The notes: generated by a model from the letters alone, not told the origin. Counted from the first letter of the stretch, positions 10,821 to 21,965 are shown. The stretch: 64,000 bases of DNA from Perognathus longimembris pacificus (GCF_023159225.1 NC_063166.1:45687149-45751148), one strand, 5' to 3'. Numbers and translations are program-made.

Positions 10821-11385
10821 GATTTATTTTATATCCTGCTACTTTGCCAAAGTCTTGGATCAGCTCAAGTAACTCAGGAGTAGAGTCTCTAGGATTCTTT
10901 AAATACAGGATCATGTCATCCTATAATATCACAATAGTTCAATAGCCAAGTACATATGATCACACAAGATGATGCCAAGTGAAATGAACTCCAAATTATG
11001 GAAATGAGCAGTTTATCATTGTTGTTGAAATTATGCCTTTTTGTTTTTTTACCTCATGATATTACCTCTGATGTCACTATAGCTGAGTTTGGTACCCTGC
11101 GTATTGTATATACATTTATTGGAACTAGGGATGGGAAGGGGAACATCAAATGAGAGATAAACGGTAAAAGGTGAACCAATGCAACAGCAATGCTTACAAT
11201 GTTTACAACACTGTAAACCAACTGTACAAGTTGGGGGAGGAGGGTATCGGGGAGGGGGGATGGTGGGAGAAAAATGGAGGAGGTACCAAGTTTGATAATA
11301 AATGTACTCACTCCCTTATGTATGAAACTGTAACCCCTCTGTACACCACTTTGACAACAAATAAATAAATATACAAATGATCGAG
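10821..11385 (+). mobile_element. L1 insertion with inverted 5' segment
   Basis: About 100 bp at 10821-10921 is the complement of the ORF2 RT region (compare 30283-30381). From about 10922 to 11370 the L1 3' UTR reads on the plus strand and ends with the common terminus ('gaaactgtaacccctctgta', 'ctttgacaacaaataaataa'). Likely target-site duplications, imperfect, are 'taaaaagaagagacag' ending at 10820 and 'taaaatatgagacag' ending at 11400. This is the pattern of twin priming, with about 1.7 kb of ORF2 missing at the junction. Confidence 0.8.
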
Positions 11386-11400
11386 TAAAATATGAGACAG

Positions 11401-12464
11401 ATAGAACTCAGATTACTTAAAGGCTACAAATCCTGTTGGCTACAGACTACTTTCATTTGTTGTCATTGGCATCTTACCAGGGCATAAGTGAACCTTCCTA
11501 TAAGTGGGCTGCCCTGTTGTCAGGATACTGTCTGATTTTTTCCCCTCCCATGTCCCAACCAGTAGAGGAAAGGAAGCTGCCACCCAGCAGATGCAAAGGA
11601 ACCCATAGATGTTCCCAGAGTTTATGCATGATAGAAGTTTAAATCCCAGTGTGTGCTTATCTTAATTCCTGTGAAATTTTCATTCTTACTTCTTAATAAA
11701 CCCATATTTCCTTCTCCATGCAACTACTTTCAAGTCCCCATGGGAGCAAGACTGTGTCTATAAGAGGGGGAATATACTACAAGCATCCTGTGCATCCTAT
11801 GTCCCTGTTTTACACATCCCCCTGGAGGATCGGGATCCTGGCTCAACAAATCTTGTAAAGGAAATGCAACAGGCTCAGAGGACAGGAGGAAGCCTTTCAT
11901 TTGCACAGAATGGCCCTTTACTGGCATTTTACAAAACAAAAACAGAAAACAGATCTCAATCTCACCACCTTTTTTGATTTGTGTCAAAGTCAGTTGTTCA
12001 GTGTCCCATCTTTATGGCATTGTTTGCTTACAGGCATGAGCAATCCTTGCCAGTTTTGTGTGGTTTTGAAAATCCCACTTTATAGACCCTCAGTATTGAT
12101 GCTGTGTTAGAGTGTATGCACATAACTCCATGTGCTCAGAGAGCTGGGATGATTCACTCAAGCAATACAATGGTCTCTTTGTCATTGTGTAACCTTGATA
12201 CAGCCTTTGTACCCTGGAACTGCAATGCTGCATGTATTTTTTGAAGAAAATTATTCAAGGAATCCTAGATAGATGAGTGCATTCTCATCTATTTTAGGAA
12301 CACTGAGCTTATGAAAACTGCTTTGTGCTTGACAGAACTAACAGCAATAATCATTTTTATTTTCTCTGTTAAAAAAATAAGCCTAAATCTCAGACTTTTC
12401 TGAGGGAAATGTATATTGCACTGTTGTGATAGTCAAGAGTTGCTTACTCACAAGACAATATGTT
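11401..12464. other. Unassigned intergenic DNA
   Basis: No gene or repeat recognised; small open frames on both strands lack familiar motifs. Confidence 0.4.
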
Positions 12465-12655
12465 GGAAATTAACTGTACAACTTGGAGGGGAAATTGGGA
12501 GGGAGGGAAAGTGAGAGGAAAATGAGGGAGGGGGTAACAAGTTTGACAAGAAATGTACTCACTGCCTTATGAATGTAACTTTAACCCCTGTGTACATCAC
12601 CTTTACAATAGAAATAATAGTTCAAGGGGGGAAAAAAAGAAAAAGTTGTGAAATG
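12465..12655 (+). mobile_element. L1 3' end, 5'-truncated
   Basis: Plus-strand L1 3' terminus: 'ttaactgtacaacttggagg', a purine-rich GGGA stretch, 'aatgtactcactgccttatg', 'taacccctgtgtacatcac', then an A-rich tail. Confidence 0.85.
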
Positions 12656-13164
12656 CCCCGTAATGCTTCCCCAACCTCAAGTGGGAGTCACATTTTGGAG
12701 TCAAAATTAGGTAGATTAGCCATGAGAAGATCTTCTCTGATTTTGCCTTCAAGTTTGAAGGCTGCATGGGACAGGGAGAGTTCTTGTCGGCAACAGTGTA
12801 TAAAGTGCAGTTCACTGTGACATTGCCACACATGTAAACAATGCATTCTAATCAATATCACCAGCTCCATCGCTCTCTTTCCTACCATTAGGCTTCCCGC
12901 TTCAACTTCCAGCTTGCAGAGAAGATCTAGACATTGCTCCTACCCTTCCATGCTCACATTTATTTCTTTTCTTCTAGACTAAGGAGGGAAATAAAATTAC
13001 TCATTTTCTCTCACACAATCTAAACAATTTTCCAGACCTATTATTGCGTTGAAAAGCCACAGGCATGAAGATTTATTAAATATGTGACTAAATACAGAGG
13101 TATGGGGGAAAATTGTAGAATAAAAAATAAACATTTTGTGTGGAAATGAATAGAATTGGAGTGG
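12656..13164. other. Unassigned intergenic DNA
   Basis: Nothing recognised. Confidence 0.4.
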
Positions 13165-13470
13165 GGAGTGGCATCGGGTAATACTTGGCATTGAACTCAG
13201 GACTTTATGCTTTTTAGGCAAGCACTCTATTGCTTGAACCATACCTCAAGACAGGACCTCACACAATTTTCACTGGGTGAGTTTCAGAACACAATCCTCC
13301 CACCTTGGGCTACCAAGACATCTCAAGCTTTCCTTGCCATTTTTGTGATGCTGGTGATTTAACACAGTTTCAATTGCTTTCTGAATTGTTTTTTTGAGAG
13401 AGGGACTTGCTAACATTTTTTATGGCCTGGGCTAGCTATCCTACCTCTGATGAGTAGCTGACATTAGAGG
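13165..13470 (-). repeat. Degenerate SINE cluster
   Basis: Complement of an ID-like segment ('ggcattgaactcaggacttt', 'gcaagcactctattgcttga'), then B1-like pieces ('aatcctcccaccttgggcta', 'tggcctgggctagctatc', 'gatgagtagctgacatta'). Probably two old insertions. Confidence 0.55.
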
Positions 13471-14325
13471 CCTAATTCTTAAATAAATGATAAATAGTAT
13501 TGTACAAATTTTTTTTCAGAAAAGAGCAAAAGACGAAAGACAACACAATCATTTTAAAATAATGGTTGTGTTAAAAGGAATTATTTTGAAATCATTTTAA
13601 TAATGAATAAAGATTCTTTTCATATTTAATATTGAAGGAGTGGATGCAAACATACAATCCATGGTTGCTTGGATCACTGATGTTCATATGATTGAAATAA
13701 AAGCTGTGAGTTCAACCTCAGTTAAATCCAAAATGAAATCATAGCTATTTTGATTTTCCAACTTTGTGAAGTGTTACAAGTACACAAGGAGATACACATA
13801 GAAATTGCTGAATACAAATTAAACAATTGGTAGAAAAAATATACAGCGAGAGTCTTTGATGGCAAATAATTAAAGGTCTTTTAGACCTGTTAATAAAATA
13901 AGATTTAAAAAATTATTTAACTTCATTTTTCTAACAAAAACTTATACTCAATAATATCAGCTCATGGTGGATGGGGAATAACATCAGTGGTGATAACATC
14001 AACAAAGACTATTCTTCATCACTGAATTTGAAAAGTGTGTTCTAGAATTCTTCTATTTAGTCTCCATCTTGAAGAACAAAAGTGTATTCCCCAAGCAGCT
14101 CCCACAATGATCAAAGGAGTGCACCATATTGAACGATGCCTAGGCCAAAGGAAAAAAATACTCTACTATGATTCACATGTTTACTCTAACAAGAACTGTG
14201 TTGCTAAGTTTTTAAGGATTTCATATAAAGAGAGATAAATTATTTTTAAAAATTTGGTTCTTTAAAAGCACATCTGACCTCGAACTGACATTGCAACACA
14301 GCATATATATTGATAATAAATTTTA
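13471..14325. other. Unassigned AT-rich DNA
   Basis: No recognised feature. An open frame at 14035-14238 has no familiar motif. Confidence 0.4.
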
Positions 14326-14640
14326 CTTTAAAAACTTCTTTCTTTTCAGGGGAGCAACATCTCTGCTAAGATTCCTGACCCACTGTCTGTGGAGAGAGTG
14401 AGGGGCTGCCTTGCTCTAAGTGCAGAGAAGCGTGTGTTAGCAGCCAGCCCCTCTGAGCTGGCAGACCTAGGATGCACCCTCAGTGTCAGGGAAGGGGGCA
14501 GAATGCCTCCCTTGCTCTGCTGTTTTGAGGAAACAGAGATCTTGAGTCTCAGCTGAGGCCCTGTGTGTTTGAACCAGAGATGCCTGCAAGTAGCTTCTCC
14601 TGAACATCCTCATTAAAACCTCACAAGGTGCTTCACAAGT
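14326..14640 (+). other. GC-richer island with splice-acceptor-like edge
   Basis: A polypyrimidine tract 'cttctttcttttcag' ends at about 14349 and is followed by roughly 250 bp of clearly GC-richer sequence than either flank. A 'cacaagtaaaa' donor-like site lies near 14636-14645. No convincing open frame spans it. It may be a non-coding exon, a conserved element or an unrecognised old repeat. Confidence 0.25.
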
Positions 14641-15054
14641 AAAACTCTTAAATGAGACTATAAATAATGGCTATGCTTCAGGCAGAATTTGGGGTTTTCC
14701 AGCTAGAGATTTCTCTAGCAATAATTAGAATTTTTCTACAATAATTAATGTGGATGATGCTTGAAGGAAGGCAATCGAATATGGTACATTTTTATGCTAA
14801 CGTGTTAGAGCTGTTGTGTGATGTCCTGAGACAATTCCATGCTACCTTCTCTTGTCCTATAGAGGCTCTCCAAGAGAAGGAGGCTATGAAACTCAGAATA
14901 TTTCCTCTTACTAGTCCCAATTAATGACTTGTGAAACAGTATGAAAGACTAGATGGCAGGAGAAAAACAGTGAGCAGGGATTGGAAGAAAAGCAGAACTG
15001 TTCTCCCAGGTGAGGACATTGCGCTCTCCTTCCAGTGTTGACTGGGTTATATCT

Positions 15055-15495
15055 CACTTCATTTTGAAATTAAGGGACAAATACTTCATCATATGACCAG
15101 ATGTGGAGCGGATCCTTTAAAGAGGTGATGAAGTCCAAGTGAGAACCTTGAAATGAGCCCAACTCCAATCTAACCTGTGTCCCCAAGAAATAGACAACTG
15201 CTTCACCCTAGAAACAATGTTGCTGTGCAGATGCATATCCCCACATCATTCCATTCACTCTAAATTTACATGGTAGAAATTAGTTGTTATATAAAGGGTC
15301 TCTCAGGACACTTGGAGCAGCACTAGAATAAAAGAAGAGATACACAGACTAAAGGCAAGACTGTGAAAACATGGCGAGGGGCAGACATCTGCGAACCATG
15401 AAGAGAGACTTTGGGAGAAGCCAATGCCCAGGTTGGAGGTGAATGTCTTGTGTTGGAATCACATGAACCTGAAGATGTAGACAACATGAAGGTCA
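15055..15495 (+). mobile_element. MLT1-like LTR (MaLR), degenerate
   Basis: Order resembles MLT1: 'aactccaatctaacctgtgt', 'agagatacacagactaaagg', 'gaaaacatggcgaggggca', 'ggagaagccaatgcccag'. Non-coding and diverged; family-level assignment from memory only. Confidence 0.5.
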
Positions 15496-15728
15496 TTTGT
15501 TGTAAAGGACTGACCTTGGACTTCAGTCATGTCTTGCCTTGTGAAGGACTCTGTAAGGTAAGAAAAATGGTTTGAGGCACTTCTTTTCTTTGTGAATGGC
15601 AGCGAGTACAGAGGGGTTTATAACACCAGTGATAGAATGTATCTTATGCCAGAAGCTAAGAGCTGCCTTTTCATAACCAAACATCTCCCTACTTCCTATC
15701 TGCATGGGATATTCAGAAGACAAAAATG

Positions 15729-15741
15729 CATCATGATTATT
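15729..15741. repeat. Target-site duplication, left copy
   Basis: 'catcatgattatt', one mismatch to 15829-15841. Confidence 0.75.
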
Positions 15742-15828
15742 TTTCCTGAATAATTTCTTATTTATTGTCAAAGTGATGTACAGAGAGTTTACAGTTTCAT
15801 ATGTAAGGCAGTGGGTACATTTCTTGTA
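15742..15828 (-). mobile_element. Very short L1 3' end
   Basis: Only about 87 bp of L1 3' terminus (complement of 'tattgtcaaagtgatgtac' and 'gtgggtacatttcttgt') with a T-rich start that represents the poly(A) tail. It is flanked by 13-bp duplications, so it is an independent insertion rather than a leftover of a larger copy. Confidence 0.85.
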
Positions 15829-15841
15829 CATCATAATTATT
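15829..15841. repeat. Target-site duplication, right copy
   Basis: 'catcataattatt', one mismatch to 15729-15741. Confidence 0.75.
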
Positions 15842-15904
15842 ATGACAGTAGAGGGAAAGGTCAAGTTTATGCACATTTCAGGGGTCTTGTTCATATTCAC
15901 CTAA

Positions 15905-16005
15905 TTTTTGCATTAAGCAAATATTTATTTTGTACCTACTACATGCTGGAATTTCTGGAGAACATTGCTCTTGTCCCTGTGGAGTTAACATTCTGAAATG
16001 TCTGA
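15905..16005 (+). repeat. Ancient MIR/L2-like fragment
   Basis: 'aagcaaatatttattttgta' then 'ctactacatgctggaa' and 'ccctgtggagttaacattct' follow the order of a common ancient mammalian repeat ('aaatatttattgagcacctactatgtgcc', 'ccctcatggagcttacattct'). Confidence 0.5.
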
Positions 16006-16649
16006 GAGGGGTAGAGGAGCTGGAGAGTGAGTAAAATAGAAAGCAATGTTTCCAACAAATGCAATTATAATAGAGTCTGTCAAAAAGAACACTGAAGAAT
16101 GGAAAGCTTCTTATAGAAGGTATAAGTGATATGCATACAAAGCTTTGTCTGTAAAGGAAGCTAAAAGATGCAACTCCAGCAAGATGAGTGTAAAAGAAAC
16201 TAAATACAGCTGGATGTATTAATACATCTGGAATAGAGAAGACAGAAAGCGTGGGTCATCCAGCAGGCAAGTCACATGGAGTCTTATCAGGCAGTTACTC
16301 TAAGATCAGTTTCAAACCACATGTGGGATTTTGAAGGCAGGTTAAAGTTTTTAATCATCTTGGTCAGATCAAGGATGAGGCACATGTTCATTGGTGATGT
16401 TCTGAGGAGGCTTCCTGATTGAAACTGCAGAAACCCAGGGAAAGAGAGAGACCAAGAGGCTAAGGTATGCTGCTCAAGGACACACATGTCACTCTCCTTG
16501 AGCCTTTGTTCTGGATAAATGCTGTGTGTAAATCCTCTGCAGGATTCCCCCAAATGAGAACACACTGTATTCTTCAAGGAAATTCCAGCTTTTGGAGAAG
16601 ATACAAGTACACAAGTAGTTTTTGTTAACATTTAGTGAGCTTTTTATTC
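16006..16649. other. Unassigned intergenic DNA
   Basis: Nothing recognised. A 114-residue open frame on the minus strand at 16287-16631 has no known motif. Confidence 0.35.
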
Positions 16650-16735
16650 CCCCTTATTTGTTGGTATTGGGATTTTTAACTCTAAGCTCCATGCTCTACC
16701 TCTTGAGCACTGAGTGCATCCTTCTGTGTTCTTTT
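16650..16735 (-). repeat. ID-like SINE fragment, degenerate
   Basis: Complement of 'ttggtattgggatttttaac' and 'ctctacctcttgagcac', the 3' part of an ID-type monomer. Confidence 0.45.
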
Positions 16736-16782
16736 AAAAAGTATTATTAATGTGGGTGTGTGCATATTCATGAACCTGCATG

Positions 16783-16875
16783 CCAGTCCTAGGGCTTTAA
16801 ATCAAGGCCTGGGCACTATCTTTGAGTTTTTTCCCCTCAAGGATAGTGCTCTACCACTTGAGTCATAGCATGAAA
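16783..16875 (-). repeat. Geo-type SINE half, truncated
   Basis: Complement of the Geo monomer: 'cagtcctagggctttaaatc', 'gcctgggcactatctttgag', 'gctctaccacttgagtcata'. Confidence 0.7.
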
Positions 16876-17194
16876 ACAAAACAATGAAACCAATAATACT
16901 TTAGCAATGAGTAAAGGTGATGGGTATGGGAAAGAATAATAGGCTGAAATTATCAAATTATTGTGCACACATGTATATAAATATCACAAAGAAACCTTTT
17001 AGTAAGACTACTATTTGTATATATTAGGTAATAATGAATGTTCATAATAAAATTTAAATCTATACATTTTAATCTAGCAAGATTTTATTTTGTAGTTAAA
17101 AGAAAAGATTAGAAAGGAATATTTGGTAAGTCCCAAGTCATCTGCTTGAATAGCTTTCTAAATTTGCTCTGAAGTTCAGTGTAGGACATGCAGT

Positions 17195-17400
17195 CAGAGG
17201 TTATTGACCCAAGTTTATCATACTTAGACCTGACAATAACCCTGGGAGGTAAATCCTAATAATACACACTATTATCAATCTTGAGACACAGACATAGAAA
17301 TTGATTTTATGAGGTGATAAATTAACTGCCTATAGTTCACAGCTAGTAAGAAATAGACTTGTACATTAACAGTCTGACCTAGAGCCTAGCAACTATTTCA
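17195..17400 (+). repeat. MIR-like fragment
   Basis: 'caataaccctgggaggtaaa', 'ttatcaatcttgagacacag', then 'ttcacagctagtaagaaata' and 'gtctgacctagagcc' follow MIR order (allele of 'cccattttacagatgagg', 'cacacagctagtaagtggc', 'ctgactccagagcc'). Confidence 0.65.
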
Positions 17401-18324
17401 TGAAGTCATTGTAATAATATTGCATTAGCCAATAAAGTCAAGTAATTGTAAGTGCCAGATGGCGTTGATGGCATCCCTTTTTTCCTAAGTATTTTAATTA
17501 GCCAGAGACACTTGAGTATTTAGAGATAATTGAGGGGTGAGAAGTACAAGAGGGATTCATAAATCAGCCATTATGTAGCTTGATATCCAGGAATCTCACA
17601 GGAAACCATGTCAAAAACATGACAGATGATCTTGGATTTAAAGTGTCTTCACTGTATATCAAAGACTAGACATTCAAAATTATGATTAGAATCATTGAAC
17701 TAAGGGTTTATTCCATTCATAGTTTACAACATATACTAATAATACACTTTATATCACTTAAAAATAAAATTGAACTTCATGTGCAAATGAAACTTAATTA
17801 TTTATACTATTTATAGTAATATATGCTATAATATATAATATGTGTATTACATAATTTATTAAGTATAGTATTAGAATGTATAATAATATTGGTATATATT
17901 ATATATAGCATATACTATTAATCATATTATACTATAATAATATAGTATTATTGTAGCATATTTCTACTGTTTCCCTAAGTGTTACTTGAGCTACCTATGG
18001 GTTTAAACCTAGGAGTTCTTGGTTTCTAGTTTCATCTTATGTTCAGAAGACCTGTATCTGGCAGTTTCCTCATTTATCTATGAAATTCTGATGGTTCAAT
18101 GTACATTGCCCTCCACAAACAGGAGTTGAGCCACTTTTTGGAACACATATAAAGTTGCAAGTTTTATTTATATAGAAATAGCTCAAGAAAGTTTATGCAA
18201 TCACATCTATAGGATTATATCAACTATGTCAATATATAGATATGCACTGATAATTGCTCATGTCTCCAAGCTAAGCATGAAATATGATTCTACACAAACT
18301 GGGTGCTTTTAAAATACTGAAGTT
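17401..18324. other. Unassigned DNA with AT-rich tract
   Basis: No gene. A TA-rich low-complexity tract with dyad symmetry lies at about 17810-17950. Confidence 0.45.
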
Positions 18325-18400
18325 TGGGGGTGTAGCTAAGTTGTAGAATGCTTATTTAGCATATGCAATGTCCTGGATTCTATCCCAAGGATTGTAATAT
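18325..18400 (+). repeat. ID-like SINE fragment
   Basis: 'gggggtgtagctaagttgta' and 'gaatgcttatttagcatatg' followed by 'tcctggattctatcccaagg' match an ID monomer with A- and B-box positions. Diverged. Confidence 0.65.
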
Positions 18401-18540
18401 ATGGGTACATACATTATATATTATGAGCATATATTTATATATCTAACATATAATAAACTCAACATATAGTATGTATATATATATATCTACAAATATATGT
18501 ATATCCATATATTTATTAAATGAATCAATATATTAATATC
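18401..18540. repeat. AT-rich tract
   Basis: TATA-rich low-complexity sequence following the ID-like fragment. Confidence 0.7.
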
Positions 18541-18614
18541 TGTCTATGTTAACCTATCATAATTCAGAACAAGTTTCTAATATGGAATAGCAATGAAGGA
18601 TATAAATGTACAAA

Positions 18615-18755
18615 ATTGGTTACATTCCTATAATCAAAGCACTTGGAAGCCTACTGCAGAAAAATAACAAGTTCAAGGCCAGCTAGGCTACATAGTGAGT
18701 TTGAGGCCTGCCACTATGAATTAAATAACAAGAATCTGTCTCACAAGACTAAATT
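18615..18755 (+). repeat. B1-like SINE, degenerate
   Basis: 'tcctataatcaaagcacttg', 'agttcaaggccagctaggc', 'tacatagtgagtttgagg' match rodent B1 order. Confidence 0.75.
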
Positions 18756-19234
18756 AAAAAAATCAGTAATATTTTCCTGGGAGAAAATATGCTTGTGAAT
18801 AGATTTATGAAGACATGGATTATGATCAATTCTCTATGCTAATCAATGACATTCTATGAACCAAACTTACACATTAGTGTAATTTCATAAATCAAATTGT
18901 GTTTAGCCAGGACTTCTTAATCTACATAATGTTGATATCAAGCCCCTTCTTTGTGCTACCTAAATGGTTAAAGCTTGACAGATTGTCAATAATTTTCAAC
19001 AAAACTAATCTGTTGGTTCAGTGAACAATTTACTGAACAACGTGTTAAACACTATGCTGCCTTAGAGTCAACAGTTTTCAGATTTCAAAATAGTGGTATC
19101 CATTGCATTTTCTTACCTGACATCAGTAACTTGTTATGCAATAGCATGCTAAAAGTTGAGGAATTAACTTTGATTAATTTTACTGAAATCCCACTGAATA
19201 CAAGGCATTAAATAATGTGGTAGAATGTTGAATA
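18756..19234. other. Unassigned intergenic DNA
   Basis: Nothing recognised. Confidence 0.4.
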
Positions 19235-19340
19235 CTGATGAGAAATTCCATTTTCCATATGAGAAAATCCTAGAATTTAAGAAGTAACTTCTCAAGGCCA
19301 CAGAAAGTAACCCAGTATTTCAAACCCCAGCACTGTTTTA
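19235..19340 (+). repeat. MIR-like fragment, interrupted
   Basis: 'ttccatatgagaaaatccta', 'aacttctcaaggccacagaa' and 'tttcaaaccccagcactg' follow MIR order. It is cut off by the L1 insertion that begins near 19354. Confidence 0.5.
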
Positions 19341-19353
19341 AAAATAATTTATA

Positions 19354-20460
19354 CATGGCATGTTGAAAGTAATTGCAACAGTGATATAACACTCATTTCC
19401 ATAATATGGAGTTCATTTCACTTAGCATCATCTTATGTGTTCATATGGGCATAGCTATTGGGATCTTGTGACCCTCTGCTGTGACTAGCCTAAACCTGGG
19501 CTAATTATTCCCTATGAGGGAAACCATAGAGTCTATATTTCTTTGGGACTGGCTCACTTCACTTAGTATAACTTTTTCCAAGTCCTTCCATTTCCTTATA
19601 AATGGGGCAATGTCATTCCTTCTGATAGAGGCATAGAATTCCATTGTGTATATGTACCACATTTTTCTGATCCACTGGTATACTGAGGGGCATCTGTGTT
19701 GATTTCATATTTTAGCAATGACAAATTGTGCTGCAATGAACATTGTTGTGCTGGTGGCTTTAGTGTGTTCTTGCTTATAATCTTTTGGGTAGATGCCCAA
19801 GAGTGGGGCTGCTGGGTCATAGGGGAGCTCTATGTTTATTCTTCTGAGGAACGTCTGTACCGCTTTCCAAAGTGGTTGGGCAAGATTATATTCCCACCAA
19901 CAATATAGGAGGGTTCCCTTTTGGCCACATCCCCTCCAGCATTTGTTATTGTTAGTTTTCCTGATAATGTACATTCTTACTGGGGTGAGGTGGAATCTCA
20001 ATGTTGTTTTGATTTGCCTTTCTTTTATGGCCAGTGATGTAGAGCACTTTTTCATGTGTCTCTTGGCCATTCTCATTTCCCATGTGAAATGATAGCTTTT
20101 TTTTGTTGATGATCCTCTCTTATCCCCTTTCTGTGGTTGTCCCCATGCTATCATTGTATCTCATCTGAGAACCCTGGATACTCTATATACTGGTGATACT
20201 GTATATACTAGGATTTGAACTAGGGAAAAAAAGAGAATATCAAAATCGAGAGATAAAGGATAAAAAGACAAATGACTCCAAAAGCAATACTTGCAAAACC
20301 ATTTGGTGCAAACCAACTGAACAACTCATGGGAGAGGAGGAGGGAGAGGGAGGAAATGAGGGAGGAGTTAACAAATTGTACAAAAAATATACTCACTACC
20401 TTACATATGAAACTGTAACCCCTCTGTACATAACTTTGACAATAAATAAGTAATTATTAA
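19354..20460 (+). mobile_element. L1 insertion with inverted 5' segment (twin-primed)
   Basis: The 3' segment at about 20081-20455 reads plus: L1 3' UTR ending 'gaaactgtaacccctctgta', 'ataactttgacaataaataa' and an A-rich tail. The segment at 19354-20080 is inverted: on the minus strand it encodes the ORF2 C-terminus (for example [20 protein letters not shown] and [19 protein letters not shown]) and the first part of the 3' UTR. The inverted part ends at 'ttcaacatgccatg' and the direct part begins at 'catgtgaaa', so the two halves are contiguous in L1 with about 4-5 bp overlap. ORF2 remnants are non-functional. Confidence 0.9.
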
Positions 20461-20654
20461 AAAATATTTTAAACAACAGTGCTCATCTGGAAGGTGCATA
20501 CCAAATGCATTACTATCAACGTGAAGATGCCTTTGGAGCTATAGTGCAGGCAAGACAAGGGAATACTGCCAATTCTGAAAAACATACTTAAGCTTTTCTA
20601 AGTTGAAATAAGTGCCCTGGGCTTACTCCAGTATAGAATGTTGGGAAAAGGCTC
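20461..20654. other. Unassigned intergenic DNA
   Basis: Nothing recognised. Confidence 0.4.
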
Positions 20655-20787
20655 CCCATCCTTTGGTTTTCATTCTGAGACAGGGTACTGTTTTTGTTGG
20701 CCTGATGTGGCATTTACAATCCTCTGGCCTCCAACTCCCAAGTGGCTGGCTTTACAAGTATGGACCACCACACCTAGCTGTGTTTTC
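20655..20787 (-). repeat. B1-like SINE
   Basis: Complement of 'attctgagacagggtactg', 'tctggcctccaactcccaag' and 'atggaccaccacacctagc', B1 in reverse. Confidence 0.75.
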
Positions 20788-20984
20788 TCATATCTTTTTA
20801 CCCATGTATGTCTATTTAGTTCTATTATGAGAATACATTCATATAAACATATGAAATACATAGGCTTGTGTCTCTTATTTCACATCTTAGTACCTGTGTC
20901 TATGGTTTATATACTTTCATTGGTATATAATATTTCAATGCACAGCTATGCCACAATTTCTTATTACTAATGATCCACACTATC

Positions 20985-21080
20985 ACCAATTTTAACACAT
21001 AGGCACATAAATTGAAATTATGAAGTGATAATGAATGGCCTATAGTTCACAGCTATTGCCTCCAGGTTTTAATTATTAAA
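20985..21080 (+). repeat. MIR-like fragment
   Basis: Closely resembles the MIR-like piece at 17285-17345, sharing 'gcctatagttcacagcta' after an 'aaattatgaagtgataa' segment. Confidence 0.5.
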
Positions 21081-21267
21081 ATCATGCTTCTCTTCTCAAT
21101 TCTGTACATATCTCTTGGTGAATAAGAAAGTCTAAGACCTTTCCATTGGACCAGGATTGTTCATGCTTAATAAAAAATATACATAGTTATTGTTTTGTTA
21201 TCCACAAACATATGTTAAGTAATGTGGTTGATGTTAATTCCTAACCTCTGGAAAAACATTATAAGTT

Positions 21268-21355
21268 GAGGATGACATTAATCAAGATGCATTGTGCTCA
21301 TCAACTGACATGTTGAACTGAAACTCTTTGCACAACTACTAAATGGTAATATTTA
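21268..21355 (+). mobile_element. Older L1 3' end
   Basis: 'taatcaagatgcattgtgct', 'gacatgttgaactgaaactc', 'tttgcacaactactaaatgg' is an L1-type terminus different from the young subfamily; related ends lie at 43975-44050 and 48918-49005. Confidence 0.6.
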
Positions 21356-21357
21356 AA

Positions 21358-21434
21358 AAACACATACTCACTGCCTTACATATGAAACTGTAACCCCTCT
21401 GTACTTCACTTTGATGATAAAGGGAAAAAACAAC
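21358..21434 (+). mobile_element. Very short L1 3' end
   Basis: Only the last about 77 bp of the young-type L1 terminus ('actcactgccttacatatg', 'tctgtacttcactttgatg') with an A-rich tail, directly after the older L1 end. Confidence 0.8.
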
Positions 21435-21439
21435 AACAC

Positions 21440-21965
21440 CTGGATGGTTTCCCTCATAGGGAATAATTAGTACGTGTCTAGGATGGTCATAGCAAAGGAT
21501 CCCAATAGCTCAAGAGCTATGCCCATATAAACACATAAAATGATGCTAAGTAAAATAAACTGAAAGTTATAGAAACAAGTGGTATATCATTTTTTGTAGT
21601 TATTTTCAACGTGCCATGTGAAACTGTACTTTTTTTTCCCTCTTGTATTCCCTTCTTGTGGTTTTGCCCCCGCTATCACTGTAACTGATCTTAGTACCCC
21701 GATACTGTGTATATGTGTATTGGAACTAGGGAAGGGAAAGGGAATACAAAAATCAAGAGACAATGAATAAAACTATTGCAATAGCGATACTTACAAAACC
21801 AACTGGTGTAAAACAACTGTACAGCTCAAGGGGGGGGAGTGGGGAGTGGGAGAGGGAGGAAAAATGAGGGAGGATGTAACAAGTTGGATACGAAATGTAC
21901 TTGTCTTACATATGAAACTATAACCCCTCTGTACTTCACTTTGACAATAAAAAAGGAAAAAATAA
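21440..21965 (+). mobile_element. L1 3' UTR, 5'-truncated
   Basis: Starts 'ggatggtttccctcataggg', just 3' of the ORF2 end, and runs through the whole 3' UTR ('ttcaacgtgccatgtgaaac', 'ggaactagggaagggaaagg') to 'cttcactttgacaataaaaa'. No coding content. Confidence 0.9.

Noticed and set aside
15523..15900. A 125-codon minus-strand gene
   Set aside because: Its middle is the short L1 3' end at 15742-15828 and the rest has no recognisable domain.
19705..20154. A 149-codon minus-strand gene
   Set aside because: It is the inverted ORF2 C-terminus of the twin-primed L1; its start lies beyond the inversion junction in 3' UTR sequence.
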